Below, in pieces: positions 1 to 7,047 of a stretch of DNA of 36,152 nucleotides. Both the position numbers and the translations under genes were made by a program. Below the pieces are notes generated by a model. It was not told where the DNA came from and made no database searches. It saw only the letters and a program-made list of their open reading frames with translations. The stretch comes from an uncultured Duodenibacillus sp. (GTDB lineage: Bacteria > Pseudomonadota > Gammaproteobacteria > Burkholderiales > Burkholderiaceae_F): contig CALXKM010000030.1 in NCBI GenBank assembly GCA_944388865.1, positions 1 to 36,152 on the forward strand, read 5' to 3'. Within the stretch, counting starts at the first letter, position 1, and each line of letters starts with the position of its first letter.

Positions 1-15
1 GCTTTATGTTAGATA

Positions 16-24
16 TGATATAAT
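16..24 (+). promoter_or_regulatory. Extended -10 promoter element for the transposase
   Basis: A perfect TATAAT hexamer at 19-24 is preceded by TG and one spacer base at 16-18, the extended -10 pattern of sigma-70 promoters. It lies 28 bases before the transposase start codon. A -35 box would fall at or beyond the window edge and cannot be seen. That this drives the transposase is inference from position. Confidence 0.5.
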
Positions 25-52
25 TGTTCTGCGCAAAACAGGATCCTTCGTC

Positions 53-1849
53 ATGGCTATCTCCATTTCCATCAAAAAGTTCAAAGGCCGCGAGTACGTC
101 TACATCGTTGACAGCTACCGAGACCCCGTCACCAAGCGTCCCACCAGCAGAACGCTCGTTAGTTTCGGCAGTAAAGAGAAGCTGCTTGCCGCCGATCCGG
201 ATGCCATGAGCAAGGTCGAGCAAAAGCTCAAGGAGCTCCAAAGCAATTCGCTTGCCTACAGCAACACCATTGAGCAGAGACTGCGTACCGGAGTTGTTGT
301 TTCCGATGCCGAATTCGATCGGCCTCCGTGCTTAACCTGCACGCCGGCGGTGTTTCATCCGATCTGGGAAAAGCTCGGCATGACGTCTTATTTCAGGAAT
401 TACCGCAACAACTACAAGCTCGACTACGATCTCGACAAAACCGTTTTCTTTTCCTGCATCAGCCGTCTTGTTAAACCGGCTTCAAAACTTTCCTGCTGGC
501 GTCATCGACACAGCTTCATCACGGATTTTTCCGATGTCGATCTTCAAAAAATGTACGACAGCCTGGATGTCTTGGCCGATCGCAAGGATCAGATCATCAA
601 GCGGCTCAACAGCTCGATCGATTCGCTCTACGAGCGTGATTTAACCGTGGCTCTCTACGACGTATCCACGTTTTATTTTGAAAGCTTCAACGAGGGCGAT
701 CTGCGTCGACGCGGCATGAGCAAGGAGCACCGCACACAGGAAACGCAAGTTGTGCTCGGGCTTCTCATTGACTCCGAGGGAGTTCCTTTCACCTATGAGC
801 TCTTCCCTGGAAATACTGCTGAAGTCAACACACTCATGCAGGTGATCAACAAATTCCGCAGGCAGTACAAAATCAAAGACGTGATTGTGGTTGCCGACAG
901 CGGCTTGAATCAGCTGATCAATCTGGACAGCTTGCAAAAAGAAGGCATGCGATTCATCGTCGGCTATCCTCCCTACGTCAAGCTCACTGCAAAGAAGCAG
1001 CAGGAATTTCTGGATGAGCAGGGATGGCAGTGGCTCAATTCTGCGGATAACGATCGATGGGGTTACAAGATGATGTCGCTTGACATCAATAAAAAAGTGA
1101 ACGATCCGGTTTCGCAGCAAAAGAAAAAGGTCGAGTTTTCGGCTACATGCATCGGAACGTTTTCACAGCACCGGTTCAATCATGATCTGCGTGAACTCAA
1201 CCTCAAGTGGAATCGGGCCGTTAATCTTGTCGGACGGGGCAAAAGCGCGGTTGCGGCAGCAACCCGCAGCGGATACAGGGCGTTCGTTAAAGTTGATACA
1301 ACCAAGGCCGAACTCAATCAGAAGCTTTACGACAAAAGAAAACGCTGGTGCGGTTACTGCGCGTTGCTGACCAACATCGAAAATCCGAATCCGGAATTTG
1401 TTTATAAGAAACTGCGCCAACTCTGGCGCATCGAGGACAACTTCCGGATGCTGAAAACCAACCTCGAGGCCCGCCCCGTGTTTGTCTGGACTGACAAGCA
1501 CATTCGAGGGCATTTCGTGTTGAACTACATCGCACTGGTGATGCAAAAAATTCTGCTCAAGACACTTCGTGATAAAGGCCTGGATCTTTCGGCCGCCGAA
1601 GTCATTGATGCTTTGGAATCCATGAAGATATCGCGCCTGCAGGGCTTGAAGAAAGCCAACAACAACCTGTACAGCTGCAGCAACATAGATGCACTGGCAG
1701 CCTCGGCCAAAAACGAAGACGGAGAAAGTAAGACGCTCAAAGAGCTCTGCAACGAAATTCTGCTCGCCTGCGGAGCCAAGCCGCTCAATAGCCTGGAGAC
1801 GGCATCAACAATCCGCACCAAGCTCAAACTGAAATTACCGATGCATTGA
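53..1849 (+). CDS. IS1634-family (IS4-superfamily) DDE transposase
   Basis: Cut-and-paste type transposase of an insertion sequence, 598 residues, about the usual length for IS1634 proteins and without internal stops. The catalytic acidic triad is visible as D203 in YDVSTFYFE, D282 in VVADSGL, and E461 in a WRIEDNFRMLK stretch that matches the Y-x2-R-x3-E-x6-K signature region of this superfamily. A long beta-strand-rich insertion between the second D and the E fits the family. The start at 53 has an AGGA box about 9 bases upstream and an extended -10 at 16-24. The gene stands alone. No convincing terminal inverted repeats or target duplication were found; the left end may lie outside the window. 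It appears intact and potentially active. Family placement is from motif reading. Confidence 0.88.
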   Translation: MAISISIKKFKGREYVYIVDSYRDPVTKRPTSRTLVSFGSKEKLLAADPDAMSKVEQKLKELQSNSLAYSNTIEQRLRTGVVVSDAEFDRPPCLTCTPAVFHPIWEKLGMTSYFRNYRNNYKLDYDLDKTVFFSCISRLVKPASKLSCWRHRHSFITDFSDVDLQKMYDSLDVLADRKDQIIKRLNSSIDSLYERDLTVALYDVSTFYFESFNEGDLRRRGMSKEHRTQETQVVLGLLIDSEGVPFTYELFPGNTAEVNTLMQVINKFRRQYKIKDVIVVADSGLNQLINLDSLQKEGMRFIVGYPPYVKLTAKKQQEFLDEQGWQWLNSADNDRWGYKMMSLDINKKVNDPVSQQKKKVEFSATCIGTFSQHRFNHDLRELNLKWNRAVNLVGRGKSAVAAATRSGYRAFVKVDTTKAELNQKLYDKRKRWCGYCALLTNIENPNPEFVYKKLRQLWRIEDNFRMLKTNLEARPVFVWTDKHIRGHFVLNYIALVMQKILLKTLRDKGLDLSAAEVIDALESMKISRLQGLKKANNNLYSCSNIDALAASAKNEDGESKTLKELCNEILLACGAKPLNSLETASTIRTKLKLKLPMH

Positions 1850-2251
1850 TTTACCGACAAATGCCAATAGCGCGCAACTCTATCTAATCGATTGATATTA
1901 AAAAGAAAAGCAAGATAATTGCGGCTTATTGGCTAGAAAGTCGGGAATCTGAAGCTTGCTAGCTTTCTCCTTGAAAACCATCCTCACAGGCGCTGGTTCT
2001 CTAGCAAAGCCCAGCGCCTTTTTCTTTTTTTATCCTCCACATTGCGTCTTAGGCAAAAAACTCTAATGTTTATTCCTATGCCGTTTCTTTTGCTCAAACA
2101 GCCGCAAAAGGCTTAAACTGCGTCCTTCACGCTAGTAAAGTGCCTTTATTGTCGGCGTATCTTTTCAAAAATAAATAAAAAGACATCCCCTCAAACCAAA
2201 ATCGCCCGACGGACTTCTGACAGATCCGTACGTGTGCAGGGAGTTTTTCTC
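1850..2251. other. Gene-free stretch between transposase and symporter
   Basis: No credible coding region is seen in these 400 bases. The stretch is more AT-rich than its surroundings. It holds an intrinsic terminator at 1988-2030 with no gene directly in front of it and the presumed promoter region of the symporter, where I cannot fix a clear -35/-10 pair. The right end of the insertion sequence should lie in its first part, but its exact border is not recognisable. Confidence 0.5.
1988..2030 (+). terminator. Orphan rho-independent terminator
   Basis: Perfect 9-bp stem AGGCGCTGG (1988-1996) with CCAGCGCCT (2011-2019), a 14-base loop, then a T-rich tract to 2030. The nearest upstream gene is the transposase, which ends 140 bases earlier. 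The hairpin may end the transcript of a gene displaced by the insertion, or an unannotated small RNA. Confidence 0.75.
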
Positions 2252-3634
2252 ATGCAGTTTCTCAATGACCTAGTGAGCAACATCAACAGCGTCCTCTGGG
2301 GCGTCTTCGTTTTGATTCCGTTGTTGTGCGGCACAGGCATTTTCTACACATTCAAGCTGCGCTTTGTTCAGGTAAGAAAGTTTGGTCTGGCTGCCCGCTA
2401 TCTGTTGGGCGGCGCATCGCTTTTCGGCAAACGCGCCGACAAAAGCGGCATGAGTTCTTTTCAGGCTCTTGCCACTGCCATTGCCGCACAGGTCGGCACA
2501 GGCAACGTGGCGGGCACGGCCACCGCACTTGTCTCCGGTGGTCCAGGCGCTCTCTTTTGGCTTTGGGTAGCTGCATTTTTCGGCATGGCCACGATTTTTG
2601 CCGAAGCCGTACTCGCTCAGGTCTACAAAGATAAGGACGAGCACGGTCATGTTGTGGGCGGTCCGGCCTACTACATCACCAAGGGCATGGGAGAAAAATA
2701 CAGACCCATGGCTGTTTTCTTTTCAATTGCCATCATCATTGCACTGGGCTGCATCGGCAACATGGTTCAGTCCAACTCCATTTCCAACGCCATGGCTACG
2801 GCCTTTGACGTTCCGCTGATCGTTACAGGCATTCTGACGGCCATCGTTTCTGGTCTGGTGTTCTTTGGCGGCGTCGCCCGTTTGGCAAGCGTCACTGAAA
2901 AAATCGTCCCCTTCATGGCCGCGATCTACATCATTGGCGGCAGCTACGTCATCGGCTGCCATGCCTCGCAGATCATTCCCGCCTTTGAAATGATCCTTGT
3001 GGCTGCTTTTGATCCTCAGGCCGTCACGGGCGGCGCTCTTGGACTCACCGTTGCCAAAGCCATGCAGTTCGGCGTTGCCCGCGGTCTGTTTTCCAATGAG
3101 GCCGGCATGGGTTCGACGCCGCACGCGCACGCCATTGCCAAGGTCGATCACCCAGTCGAACAGGGGCTGGTCGCCATCTTCGGCGTTTTTGCCACGCTCA
3201 TCGTGGTGACCTTTACGGGCATCGTGATTCTTGTGACCGGCGTACTGGACTTTCAGACGACCGGCATTGAGCTCACGCAAAAGGCCTACAACATCGGTCT
3301 TGGCGACTTCGGCATGTCGTTTGTCGCCATCTGCCTGTTTTTCTTTGCTTATTCGACCATCATCGGCTGGTACTTCTTCGGCGAACAGAACGTGCGCTTT
3401 CTCTTTACCGACAAGGGCCTGCCCTACTATCGCATCATTGTCTGCATCTTCATTGTGATCGGCGCCACGCTCAAAGTTGACCTGGTTTGGTCACTGGCAG
3501 ACCTCTTCAACGGCCTGATGGTGATCCCGAACTTGATCGCCTTGCTTGTACTGCACAAGGTTGTGGTCAAGAACCTGGATGATTTTGAATCCAAGCTTGA
3601 TCAGTATCAGGCTTCGCTTAGGAAAAAGAACTAA
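2252..3634 (+). CDS. Sodium:alanine symporter family (AGCS) transporter
   Basis: Inner-membrane cation-coupled amino-acid carrier (alanine/glycine:cation symporter family), 460 residues, close to the normal family length. About ten hydrophobic helices are visible. Family-typical stretches are AAQVGTGNVAGTATAL near the N-terminus, the GGPAYYITKGMG loop, and GLFSNEAGMGSTPHAHA in the middle. I chose the ATG at 2252 because an AGGGAG Shine-Dalgarno lies about 9 bases before it; a GTG at 2234 in the same frame would add six residues but has no ribosome site. The gene is monocistronic: it ends 24 bases before a strong terminator and the next gene is on the other strand. The transported amino acid (alanine, glycine or glutamine) cannot be told from sequence. 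Confidence 0.92.
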   Translation: MQFLNDLVSNINSVLWGVFVLIPLLCGTGIFYTFKLRFVQVRKFGLAARYLLGGASLFGKRADKSGMSSFQALATAIAAQVGTGNVAGTATALVSGGPGALFWLWVAAFFGMATIFAEAVLAQVYKDKDEHGHVVGGPAYYITKGMGEKYRPMAVFFSIAIIIALGCIGNMVQSNSISNAMATAFDVPLIVTGILTAIVSGLVFFGGVARLASVTEKIVPFMAAIYIIGGSYVIGCHASQIIPAFEMILVAAFDPQAVTGGALGLTVAKAMQFGVARGLFSNEAGMGSTPHAHAIAKVDHPVEQGLVAIFGVFATLIVVTFTGIVILVTGVLDFQTTGIELTQKAYNIGLGDFGMSFVAICLFFFAYSTIIGWYFFGEQNVRFLFTDKGLPYYRIIVCIFIVIGATLKVDLVWSLADLFNGLMVIPNLIALLVLHKVVVKNLDDFESKLDQYQASLRKKN

Positions 3635-3658
3635 TCTCAACGTTCTTTTAAACCGAAT

Positions 3659-3698
3659 CCCCGCAGAAGAGAAGATCATCGCTCTGCGGGGATTTTTT
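3659..3698 (+). terminator. Rho-independent terminator of the AGCS symporter
   Basis: Perfect 9-bp GC-rich stem CCCCGCAGA (3659-3667) with TCTGCGGGG (3683-3691), followed by A and six T. It begins 25 bases after the symporter stop codon. Confidence 0.93.
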
Positions 3699-3766
3699 GT
3701 ATTTCAGAACTGGGTTCCACAGAAGCCGCTCCTGTCGCCCTAGCTTTGTCTGCAGAGCATTGCAGG

Positions 3767-3869
3767 TTTTTCGTGCAGCAAGGCTTCCTGCGCTTGCCGC
3801 CCGCAAAAAAGAGTCCAAGTCAGGTTCTGTTCCTGCCGGCTTTTCCAATTCAACCTGCTGCACGAAAAA
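3767..3869. repeat. 14-bp inverted repeat pair around a 75-base spacer
   Basis: TTTTTCGTGCAGCA at 3767-3780 is exactly complementary to TGCTGCACGAAAAA at 3856-3869. The right arm includes the U-tract of the minus-strand terminator of the flavocytochrome c gene, so read-through RNA could pair with it. It could also be a small palindromic repeat element. Function unknown. Confidence 0.6.
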
Positions 3870-3914
3870 ATGCCGCTGACTGCCTTGGAACTTTTGTCCA
3901 AAACAGCCAGCGGC
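3865..3914 (-). terminator. Rho-independent terminator of the flavocytochrome c gene
   Basis: On the minus strand GCCGCTGGCTG pairs with CAGTCAGCGGC (one G-U wobble; plus-strand arms 3904-3914 and 3872-3882), followed by ATTTTTTCG. It lies about 80 bases past the stop codon of the flavocytochrome c gene. Confidence 0.8.
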
Positions 3915-3994
3915 CTAGCGGAGAGATTTTTTTATCGCTTCCTTGACCGGCAGATCTTTGCGCCGGTCAAGTCAGCGATGGCCAAACCTCAAGA

Positions 3995-5827
3995 TTACTT
4001 GCCGAGAATGCGAGCAGCTGCGCTTTCACCAGCGATGCGCCCGAAGGTGATCGTCTCGGAAATCGAGTTGCCGCCCAGACGGTTCTTGCCGTGCACGCCG
4101 CCCGTGACTTCACCGGCTGCGTAGAGGCCTTCGATCGGCTTACCGCTCTTGTTGACCACGCGAGTCTGCTCGTCGAACTTCAGGCCGCCCATGTAGTAGT
4201 GGATGGCGGGGGTGATTTCGATAGCGTAGAACGGAGGCGTATCGACCTTGATCTTGGCATTGATGCCCGGACGATTGAAGTCGGGATCTTTGCCAGCGTC
4301 GGCGTACTTGTTGTACTGCGCGATCGTGGCTTCAAGATTCTTGGGATCAATGCCTGCGTTTTTGGCCAGTTCAGCCAGCGTCTTGCCTTCCTTGGCAAGG
4401 CCCAGTTCAAAGGCTGCGCCGGTCTGCTTGACGCTCTTGCGAACCTTGTCGTCGAAGATTTCAAAAGCCGTGCCGCCCGTCTGCTTGGAGACGGCAGCGC
4501 TCGTGACGTCGCGCGTGGTGAGTTCGCTGATGAAGCGCTTGCCTTCGCGGTTGACGAAGACGGCGCCGGCGCCGCGAACGGTCTCAGAAATGATCACAGG
4601 CGAGCCGACCAGCAGCGTCGGATTGAGCTGAATTTCCTTGGCATCGACAACTTCAGCACCGATTCTCTGAGCCAGCACCATGCCGTCGCCCTGGCTGCCA
4701 GGCTGGTTGGAAGTCTTCACATCGGCGCTGATGTCCGGACGCAGAGACTGCACGAGCTTATTGTTGGCGCCGATGCCGCCCGTGGCAAGAACCACTGCCT
4801 TGGCATTGATGCGATACAAGCCGGAGTGCTTGCCCTTGATGAGCGCGCCAGTCACCGTACCCTTGTCATCGGTGTAAAGCTTGACGAGCTTGGAGTTGAG
4901 TCTCAGATCAAGCTTGGTTTCTTTGGCATGTTCGCGGAAGAACTTCGACAGATACGGTCCCACGAAGACGCCGCCGGCAGGTCCGTGCATGCGGGCAGCC
5001 GATGCGCCGCCGCCAAGACCGACGTGCGAGAGCTCAGCACCGCGCTTGGCAAGCCACTCGATGGATTCGTTGGAGCGTTCGGCGAGAATCTTGACGAGCG
5101 CCGGATTGCTCACGTTCTTGCCGCCCTTCATGGTGTCTTTGAACATCATGTCGGGATTGTCGTTGATGTTCTTGGCCTTCTGAAAGCGCGTGCCCGCCGC
5201 GTTCATGCCGCCAGCGGCAAGCTGGCTGTTGCCGCCGGGCACAGCCATCTTCTCAACCATAACGATGTTCTTGACGCCGGCTTCCTGAGCCGTAAAAGCA
5301 GCAACAAAGCCTGCGGCGCCCGAGCCCACGACCAAAAGGTCAGTCGTTTCGGTACGTTCCGGCTTGGCGTTGTCATAAGCCGAAAGGTCTTCGTACTGGC
5401 TAGCAACCTTGGCGCCCTTGCCGTACTTCATGTCCTTCAGACTCGGGAAGTCATGGCAATTCGAGCAGTACGCCACGGACTGAGTATGTCCGGAGTGGCA
5501 GGCCGTGCACTGCACGTCGCCCAAATGGCTCTTGTGAGGATTGGGCAGGCCCTCCTTTTGGGTCTTTTTGACGAGATCGGCCGGATTGTGGCAGGTCGAG
5601 CACTTGGCATTGATTTCGGTTTCCGAATCAGAAACCTTGTCGCCGACGTGGCAAGTTTCGCAATTGAGCCCCATCTTGCCGTGCGCTCCGGCCAGGAAGG
5701 ATGCCTTGTCGCCCTGAGAGTAGGACTTGACGACGTCCGCAGAAAAACCAGCGGCGCTCACCGATGCGCCGAATGTCATCGCCATGAGAGCTGCGCCAGC
5801 GAGCAGCGCAAATCGATTTTTTCTCAT
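3995..5827 (-). CDS. Tetraheme flavocytochrome c (Fcc3/UrdA-type periplasmic reductase)
   Basis: Predicted soluble periplasmic reductase that takes electrons through c-type hemes to FAD and reduces an unsaturated organic acid as terminal acceptor. The 610-residue protein has a Sec signal peptide (1-25), four CxxCH heme motifs at 56-60, 76-80, 107-111 and 121-125, then a flavoprotein domain starting with VVGSGAAG near 166. Residues matching the Fcc3 active site are R439 (TTRD), H543 (AIHYYMGG) and R583 (GKNRLGGN). The position of Fcc3 His365 (QAHPT) is here N402 (QLNPT), so the substrate is probably not fumarate; UrdA, the urocanate reductase, also differs at this position (Tyr). A ribosome site AGGAG precedes the ATG at 5827. 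The gene is divergent from a LysR regulator and has its own terminator. Heme and FAD assignments are firm; the substrate is unknown. Confidence 0.93.
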   Translation of the reverse strand: MRKNRFALLAGAALMAMTFGASVSAAGFSADVVKSYSQGDKASFLAGAHGKMGLNCETCHVGDKVSDSETEINAKCSTCHNPADLVKKTQKEGLPNPHKSHLGDVQCTACHSGHTQSVAYCSNCHDFPSLKDMKYGKGAKVASQYEDLSAYDNAKPERTETTDLLVVGSGAAGFVAAFTAQEAGVKNIVMVEKMAVPGGNSQLAAGGMNAAGTRFQKAKNINDNPDMMFKDTMKGGKNVSNPALVKILAERSNESIEWLAKRGAELSHVGLGGGASAARMHGPAGGVFVGPYLSKFFREHAKETKLDLRLNSKLVKLYTDDKGTVTGALIKGKHSGLYRINAKAVVLATGGIGANNKLVQSLRPDISADVKTSNQPGSQGDGMVLAQRIGAEVVDAKEIQLNPTLLVGSPVIISETVRGAGAVFVNREGKRFISELTTRDVTSAAVSKQTGGTAFEIFDDKVRKSVKQTGAAFELGLAKEGKTLAELAKNAGIDPKNLEATIAQYNKYADAGKDPDFNRPGINAKIKVDTPPFYAIEITPAIHYYMGGLKFDEQTRVVNKSGKPIEGLYAAGEVTGGVHGKNRLGGNSISETITFGRIAGESAAARILGK

Positions 5828-5855
5828 GCTTTTCTCCTAATTTTTCGTTGTTTTC

Positions 5856-5899
5856 GAACCCGCAAAGTCTGATGCAGACTTTGGATTCTGGGGTTCTCG
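5856..5899 (-). promoter_or_regulatory. Large palindrome in the fcc leader/promoter
   Basis: CAAAGTCTG (5863-5871), ATG, CAGACTTTG (5875-5883) is a perfect 9-bp inverted repeat. It is flanked by a second complementary pair, GAACCC (5856-5861) and GGGTTC (5894-5899), with an unpaired bulge on one side. It ends about 30 bases before the fcc start codon and sits in the divergent region shared with the LysR gene. It could be an operator or a leader RNA hairpin; no U-run follows, so a terminator is unlikely. Confidence 0.5.
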
Positions 5900-6044
5900 T
5901 GCTGCTGAAAAAAGTGCAACATCTTTGTTTTCACAAGCATTTTCAGCTGAATCCAACCTTATTATCGCGACAGTTCTATACTCTTTACCATCAGTAATTT
6001 TTCAATCCTGCAATCGAAGAATCAGAACGGTAGGAGTTTTCGGC

Positions 6045-6947
6045 ATGCAACATTTTTCGCTCACCGATCTGCAAGTGCTCTCAGCCGCGGCCGATGAAGA
6101 AAACCTCACGCGCGCCGCACGGCGCATCAACATCGTCCCATCGAGCGCGTCAAGCCACATCAAAAATCTTGAGGAAGCCCTGAATGTGCAGCTCTTGATT
6201 CGCCGCGTGCGCGGCGTCGAACTTACCGAAGCTGGAAAAATCGTCAATCATTACGCCAAACGCATCAACCGGGAAATTGAGCAGATGCAAAAAGATCTGC
6301 TGCCCTACGCCCGACACGAAGCAGGAGTCATCCGCATGGTCGCCAACTACGGCGCATCCTTTGATTTTTTGCCGGCAAACCTTGCGCAGTTTTTGGTGGA
6401 AAACCCGGCCGTCAACATTCAGCTCGAGCAGCGAAGTTCAGAAGAAGTGGTGCGCATGGTGGCCGAAAACCGCGCCGACATCGGCATCGGCGCCTATCGC
6501 GAAAACTTCCCCAACATTGAGTTCATTCCTTATAGAAACGATGAACTCGTCGTCATTGCAGCCAAAGATCACCCGCTCGCACAGTTCGATGCGATCGACT
6601 TCAAGCAAAGCCTTGACTATGAATTCGTCTGCTTGGAAAACACCAGCGCCATGCAGCGCTTCATCTTTGAAAAGGCCCGCATGCTGGGCTGCAAAATCGT
6701 TCCGCGCGTGCAAGTCGGTCAGCAGTCGCTTCTGATCGGTCTGGTCTCTCAGGGCGCCGGGATTGCCGTTTTAAGCGGCGCGGCGGCGCGTGCCTTTGAA
6801 TTAAAAAATGCGCGCATCATCAAGCTGACGAATGCCTGGGCCCAAAGGCGGCTGAGAATTGCCGTCTCGGCCAAATACCGCGAGCAAAGCCGCTGGCTTG
6901 AGCCTCTCATCGACGTTCTCGTGCGCGACGCCCCAAAAGAAAATTAG
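6045..6947 (+). CDS. LysR-family transcriptional regulator, divergent from flavocytochrome c
   Basis: DNA-binding regulator of 300 residues. The N-terminal winged helix-turn-helix spans about residues 5-65 (LTDLQVLSAAADEENLTRAA, then a recognition helix around SSASSHIKNLEEAL). A periplasmic-binding-protein-like effector domain follows from about 90 (IRMVANYGASFDFLPANLA). I chose the ATG at 6045 because TAGGAG lies about 9 bases upstream and the protein then begins at the usual distance from the HTH; longer in-frame starts back to 5925 run into the divergent promoter. The divergent arrangement suggests it controls the flavocytochrome c in response to the acceptor or a related acid. This is the common layout for LysR regulators and is an inference here. 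No terminator is visible before the next gene. Confidence 0.9.
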   Translation: MQHFSLTDLQVLSAAADEENLTRAARRINIVPSSASSHIKNLEEALNVQLLIRRVRGVELTEAGKIVNHYAKRINREIEQMQKDLLPYARHEAGVIRMVANYGASFDFLPANLAQFLVENPAVNIQLEQRSSEEVVRMVAENRADIGIGAYRENFPNIEFIPYRNDELVVIAAKDHPLAQFDAIDFKQSLDYEFVCLENTSAMQRFIFEKARMLGCKIVPRVQVGQQSLLIGLVSQGAGIAVLSGAAARAFELKNARIIKLTNAWAQRRLRIAVSAKYREQSRWLEPLIDVLVRDAPKEN

Positions 6948-7047
6948 AGCGGCAAAAACGTGCAGATGCGCGCACTCGATGTTAAGCTGCCGGTCGGAAA
7001 ACATTTGACCCTTTTTTGTCTTTGCCGCACCTGCGCTTATTGTTGTC

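Larger units (their letters stand above)
3635..3994. other. Intergenic region between convergent genes
   Basis: This 360-base stretch separates the symporter from the convergent flavocytochrome c gene. It holds a plus-strand terminator (3659-3698), a 14-bp inverted repeat (3767-3780 with 3856-3869), a minus-strand terminator (3865-3914), and a further 10-bp hairpin, CTTGACCGGC at 3942-3951 with its complement at 3962-3971. The short reading frames here do not look like genes. Confidence 0.6.

Noticed and set aside
9-1887. TTAGATA (9-15) and TATCTAA (1881-1887) as terminal inverted repeats of the insertion sequence
   Set aside because: Only seven bases match and the flanking bases do not extend the pairing; too weak to define the element ends.
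3942-3971. Ten-base hairpin directly after the flavocytochrome c stop as its terminator
   Set aside because: It lacks a U-run on the minus strand; the hairpin at 3865-3914 has one and is the better terminator.
4091-5872. 593-residue open frame on the plus strand across the flavocytochrome c gene
   Set aside because: It is the antisense of a gene with four heme motifs and an FAD domain. Its composition is low in motifs and it has no ribosome site; long antisense frames are common in codon-biased GC-rich genes.
7005-7027. Promoter with TTGACC -35 before the PLD-helicase
   Set aside because: No acceptable -10 box at 16 to 19 bases downstream.
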